Shown here one piece after another: positions 32,224-34,301 of a stretch of DNA of 34,301 bases. The first letter of the stretch is position 1, and the number at the start of each line of letters is the position of its first letter. Both the position numbers and the translations under genes were made by a program. Below the pieces are notes generated by a model. That model made no database searches. It saw only the letters and a program-made list of their open reading frames with translations, and was not told where the DNA came from. The DNA is from Saprospiraceae bacterium (GTDB lineage: Bacteria > Bacteroidota > Bacteroidia > Chitinophagales > Saprospiraceae): contig JANQQI010000067.1 of assembly GCA_028285085.1 (NCBI GenBank), positions 1-34,301 on the forward strand. The letters are read 5' to 3'.

Positions 32224-33031
32224 CGCACTCAGGAATATTCATCCCAATGCCAAGATTGGCAAAAATGTAAAGATTGGGCCCTTCGTTACAATCGAAGAAG
32301 ATGTGGAAATTGGCGACGGTACGGAAATCGGTCCCAATGTTTGTGTTCTCAATGGAACACGTATGGGCGAAAACTGCCGAATTTTCCCCGGCGCCATTAT
32401 TGGGTCGGTTCCCCAAGATTTGAAATTCGAAGGCGAAAATTCAGTCTTGTTGATTGGCAACAATGTCACCATTCGGGAATATTGTACCATCAATCGTGGA
32501 ACACGTGCCAATTTTAGTACCGAAATTGGTGACAATTGCCTCATTATGGCCTATTGCCACGTGGCCCATGACTGTGTTATCGGCCCACGCTGTGTTCTCG
32601 CAAATTGTGTGACCTTGGCTGGTCATATTGAAATTGGCACTAAAACGACTTTGGGAGGTCTGACCGCTGTACATCAATTCGTTCGCATTGGCGATCATGT
32701 CATGGTTGGTGGTGGATCCTTGGTGCGAAAAGATGTGCCACCTTATGTCAAGGCTGCTCGGGAGCCACTGTCCTATGCTGGTATCAATTCCGTTGGGTTA
32801 CGTCGTCGTGGATTTTCTAAAGAACAAATTCACACCATTCAGGATATTTATCGAATTCTGTACGTCCGCGGATACAACACAACACAAGCTGTGGAAATGA
32901 TCAAATCGACGATCACCGAAACCCCCGAACGTGATAATATTCTTCACTTTATCAAAAAAGCCGATCGAGGAATTATCAAAGGATTCCGTCAACTGAATGG
33001 TAGCAAGTCGAATGGATATCGTACTAAGTGA
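32216..33031 (+). CDS. lpxA: Acyl-ACP--UDP-N-acetylglucosamine O-acyltransferase
   Basis: The 271-residue enzyme performs the first step of lipid A synthesis, O-acylation of UDP-GlcNAc. It is a trimeric left-handed beta-helix in the cytoplasm. Hexapeptide repeats run from about residue 7 to 190 (IHPNAKIGKNVKIGPFVTI), and the catalytic His is H118 in CHVAHDCVIG. The tail (about 195-260) is helical with the RRRGFSKEQIHTIQDIYRIL segment common to LpxA. The order lpxD, lpxC-fabZ, lpxA is usual for the phylum. The ATG lies inside the end of lpxC-fabZ, and its own last 20 nt overlap the next gene, so this group is tightly coupled. Confidence 0.96.
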   Translation: MNNALRNIHPNAKIGKNVKIGPFVTIEEDVEIGDGTEIGPNVCVLNGTRMGENCRIFPGAIIGSVPQDLKFEGENSVLLIGNNVTIREYCTINRGTRANFSTEIGDNCLIMAYCHVAHDCVIGPRCVLANCVTLAGHIEIGTKTTLGGLTAVHQFVRIGDHVMVGGGSLVRKDVPPYVKAAREPLSYAGINSVGLRRRGFSKEQIHTIQDIYRILYVRGYNTTQAVEMIKSTITETPERDNILHFIKKADRGIIKGFRQLNGSKSNGYRTK

Positions 33032-33647
33032 AGTCGGGAAGCGCTATCGCTATGAATGGATTTTTCGTGAACTTAGTTATACCTTCTCTTCCGGTGAGCG
33101 CTACGCAATTCTTGGGCCTAATGGCGCCGGAAAGTCGACTTTAATGAAAATTCTCTCCGGCCATCTCAGCCCTTCTAAGGGGCAAATACAGTTTCAGAAT
33201 GGTACTCAATCCTTGGAATCAGATCTTGTATATCGACAAGTCAGCTACGCTGCGCCTTATATCGATCTGATCGAAGAGCTTAATTTAGAGGAGGTGATTC
33301 GCTTCCATCGACGGTTTAAACCCTTCCTGAACAATTTACAAACGGATGATTTAATTGAATTACTGGGATTTCAAAAGTCCCGGCAGAAGCCCATTCAATT
33401 TTTCTCATCGGGGATGAAACAGCGCTTGAAACTGGTTTTAGCCATTTGTTCAGATACGCCTTTGCTCTTACTCGATGAACCTACTTCTAATCTGGATCGT
33501 CAGGGTTTTGCGTGGTATCATGAGCTCGTAGAGCAATTTGCGGGTAATCGTTTACTGATCGTTGCTTCTAACGAGGAATGGGATTACCAATTCTGTAATC
33601 ATCATTTACAGATTATGGATTATAAAAAGAAAAAAGGGAAATCGTAA
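33012..33647 (+). CDS. ABC transporter ATP-binding protein
   Basis: The 211-residue nucleotide-binding subunit has Walker A GPNGAGKS (35-42), signature SSGMKQR (132-138) and Walker B LLLLDEP (151-157). The H-loop position reads IVASNEEWD, with Asn187 where most ABC ATPases have His, and the Q-loop region (SYAAPYIDLIEE) lacks the normal Gln. I take the ATG at 33012 (MDIVLSEVGKRY) in place of 32997; it lies 20 nt inside lpxA in another frame. No permease gene is next to it: the strand switches right after its stop. A link to envelope lipid or LPS export is suggested by the operon only and is unproven; a role as a soluble regulatory ATPase is also possible. Confidence 0.88.
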   Translation: MDIVLSEVGKRYRYEWIFRELSYTFSSGERYAILGPNGAGKSTLMKILSGHLSPSKGQIQFQNGTQSLESDLVYRQVSYAAPYIDLIEELNLEEVIRFHRRFKPFLNNLQTDDLIELLGFQKSRQKPIQFFSSGMKQRLKLVLAICSDTPLLLLDEPTSNLDRQGFAWYHELVEQFAGNRLLIVASNEEWDYQFCNHHLQIMDYKKKKGKS

Positions 33648-33983
33648 TTAGACCTGATCTTTTAGTTCATCTAAAAAGCCACGCAAGCGCTGTAAAGAAT
33701 TGAGCGCTCTTTCTCTAATTTGAATCCGCTCCTTATTGACTTTTATCTCACGTTTGGCGCCTTCGAGTGTGAATCCTCGCTCTTTGACCAATTCATAAAT
33801 TAGACGGAACTGTTCGATATTTTGCTGAGTGAATCGGCGGTCACCTTTGCTGTTTTTATGAGGACGAAGAAAATCAAATTCACTTTCCCAAAAGCGAATT
33901 AAGGACTTGGAGACACTAAACATTTCCGCAACTTCACCGATGGAATAGTAAAGTTTAGTGAGTTCATGTTTTCGTTGCGGCAT
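33648..33983 (-). CDS. MerR-family transcriptional regulator
   Basis: The 111-residue protein begins with MPQRKHELTKLYYSIGEVAEMFSV when the Met at 33983 is used; the open frame continues to 34151, but the extra 56 residues look like translated intergenic sequence. YSIGEVAEMFSVSKSLIRFWE is the MerR helix-turn-helix, followed by the wing (KNSKGDRRFTQQNIEQF) and a second helical pair ending in a short dimerisation helix. There is no effector-binding domain and no Cys cluster, so it is a short MerR-like protein and not a metal or drug sensor. Such short regulators are common in Bacteroidota; the target is unknown. Its stop codon directly abuts that of the ABC ATPase gene (zero nt between), so the two convergent transcripts must overlap. 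Confidence 0.88.
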   Translation of the reverse strand: MPQRKHELTKLYYSIGEVAEMFSVSKSLIRFWESEFDFLRPHKNSKGDRRFTQQNIEQFRLIYELVKERGFTLEGAKREIKVNKERIQIRERALNSLQRLRGFLDELKDQV

Positions 33984-34053
33984 TACGGAAGGGTTTGAGT
34001 TACAATACTCAAAATATAACAAATATGGGTAACTATCAAGTTGTACGGCTATC

Positions 34054-34301
34054 CTAGCCCTGCTCAAGCAGTTGACGGAGAATAGCATTGGTCCGTTTTG
34101 GCTCGGCTTTACCACCGGAGTTGCGCATGACCTCTCCCATAAAAAAGCCAATCAGGCCTTTCTTGCCTTTGCGATAAGCAGCGACCTTATCGGGATACTT
34201 ATCGAGTGCTTGGCGGGCGATATCCATCAGGAAATCTTCGTTGTCAGATTGGATGAGTTGCAGTTTTTCCGCCAAGGCTAAGGGGGATTGCGCCGGCGAT
34301 G
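34054..34301 (-). CDS. gatB: Aspartyl/glutamyl-tRNA amidotransferase subunit B (C-terminal part only)
   Basis: The frame is open to the right edge and ends in TAG at 34054, giving about 82 C-terminal residues. The visible part (YRKGKKGLIGFFMGEVMRNS, GGKAEPKRTNAILRQLL) is the conserved tail of the GatB/YqeY helical domain that contacts tRNA in the GatCAB transamidosome, which converts Glu-tRNA(Gln) and Asp-tRNA(Asn) to the amidated forms. The catalytic kinase-like domain lies beyond the window. YqeY shares this domain, but GatB is favoured because PLALAEKLQLIQ and the spacing match a GatB C-terminus. The MerR-like gene starts 70 nt downstream in the same direction. Confidence 0.85.
   Translation of the reverse strand, partial: SPAQSPLALAEKLQLIQSDNEDFLMDIARQALDKYPDKVAAYRKGKKGLIGFFMGEVMRNSGGKAEPKRTNAILRQLLEQG

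Noticed and set aside
33984-34151. N-terminal extension of the MerR-like protein up to 34151
   Set aside because: The first 56 residues overlap the end of gatB and have no family similarity; the Met at 33983 directly precedes the helix-turn-helix.
1-34301. Search by eye for tRNA, rRNA, riboswitch (especially FMN near ribE) and complete insertion sequences
   Set aside because: No cloverleaf, conserved rRNA segment, FMN-type RFN element or transposase gene was seen.

Overview
The window looks like a chromosomal segment of a Bacteroidota bacterium, most likely a Saprospiria/Lewinella-like lineage; this assignment is inference. The supporting signs are several secreted proteins ending in type IX secretion system (T9SS) sorting domains (type A 'YPNP...' tails and one type B gliding-motility-associated tail), a fused LpxC-FabZ protein as found in Bacteroidetes, almost no Shine-Dalgarno sequences, and several TAnnTTTG-type -7 promoter elements. 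No tRNA, rRNA, CRISPR array, intact insertion sequence or prophage was seen. The content is mostly housekeeping genes interleaved with large secreted proteins.

Layout. 1-1478 (-): 5' part of an unrecognised secreted protein that runs off the left edge. 1768-2829 (-): beta-propeller-like lipoprotein. 3135-10883 (+): a 2582-residue secreted metalloprotease with 26 PKD domains arranged as 13 two-domain units of 477 bp, plus a T9SS type A tail. 11013-14447 (-): a 937-residue T9SS type B cargo protein followed after 6 nt by riboflavin synthase. 14820-17646 (-): der, rfbC, rfbD. 17914-20383 (+): small lipoprotein, fabG, S8 peptidase. 20865-23436 (-): recN then fabI. 23727-24374 (+): a membrane-anchored M15-like peptidase, convergent with the next block. 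24455-29561 (-): hemC, a DEDDh-type exonuclease-like protein, hemD, a two-lobed aspartyl-protease-like lipoprotein, and a beta-lactamase-family hydrolase with a T9SS tail. 29671-33647 (+): lpxD, lpxC-fabZ, lpxA and an ABC ATPase, i.e. the first steps of lipid A synthesis. 33648-33983 (-): MerR-like regulator. 34054-34301 (-): 3' end of gatB.

How the genes fit together. The lpx block makes the acylated glucosamine precursor of lipid A, and FabZ (fused to LpxC), FabG and FabI elsewhere in the window supply fatty-acid elongation, so the window holds much of the outer-membrane lipid pathway. HemC and HemD carry out consecutive steps of tetrapyrrole synthesis. The secreted set (PKD metalloprotease, S8 peptidase, serine hydrolase, type B adhesin-like protein, aspartyl-protease-like lipoprotein, M15-like membrane protein) suggests a cell with heavy investment in surface and extracellular proteolysis. 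Hairpin terminators follow several genes, including three of the convergent pairs.

I did not find a clear new defence or mobile system. The most unusual items are the indel-free 159-residue PKD superrepeat with two regularly placed cysteines per unit, the His/Asp-rich linker of the same protease, the exonuclease-like protein that has lost a catalytic Asp, and the two-lobed aspartyl protease paired with a T9SS-sorted hydrolase.
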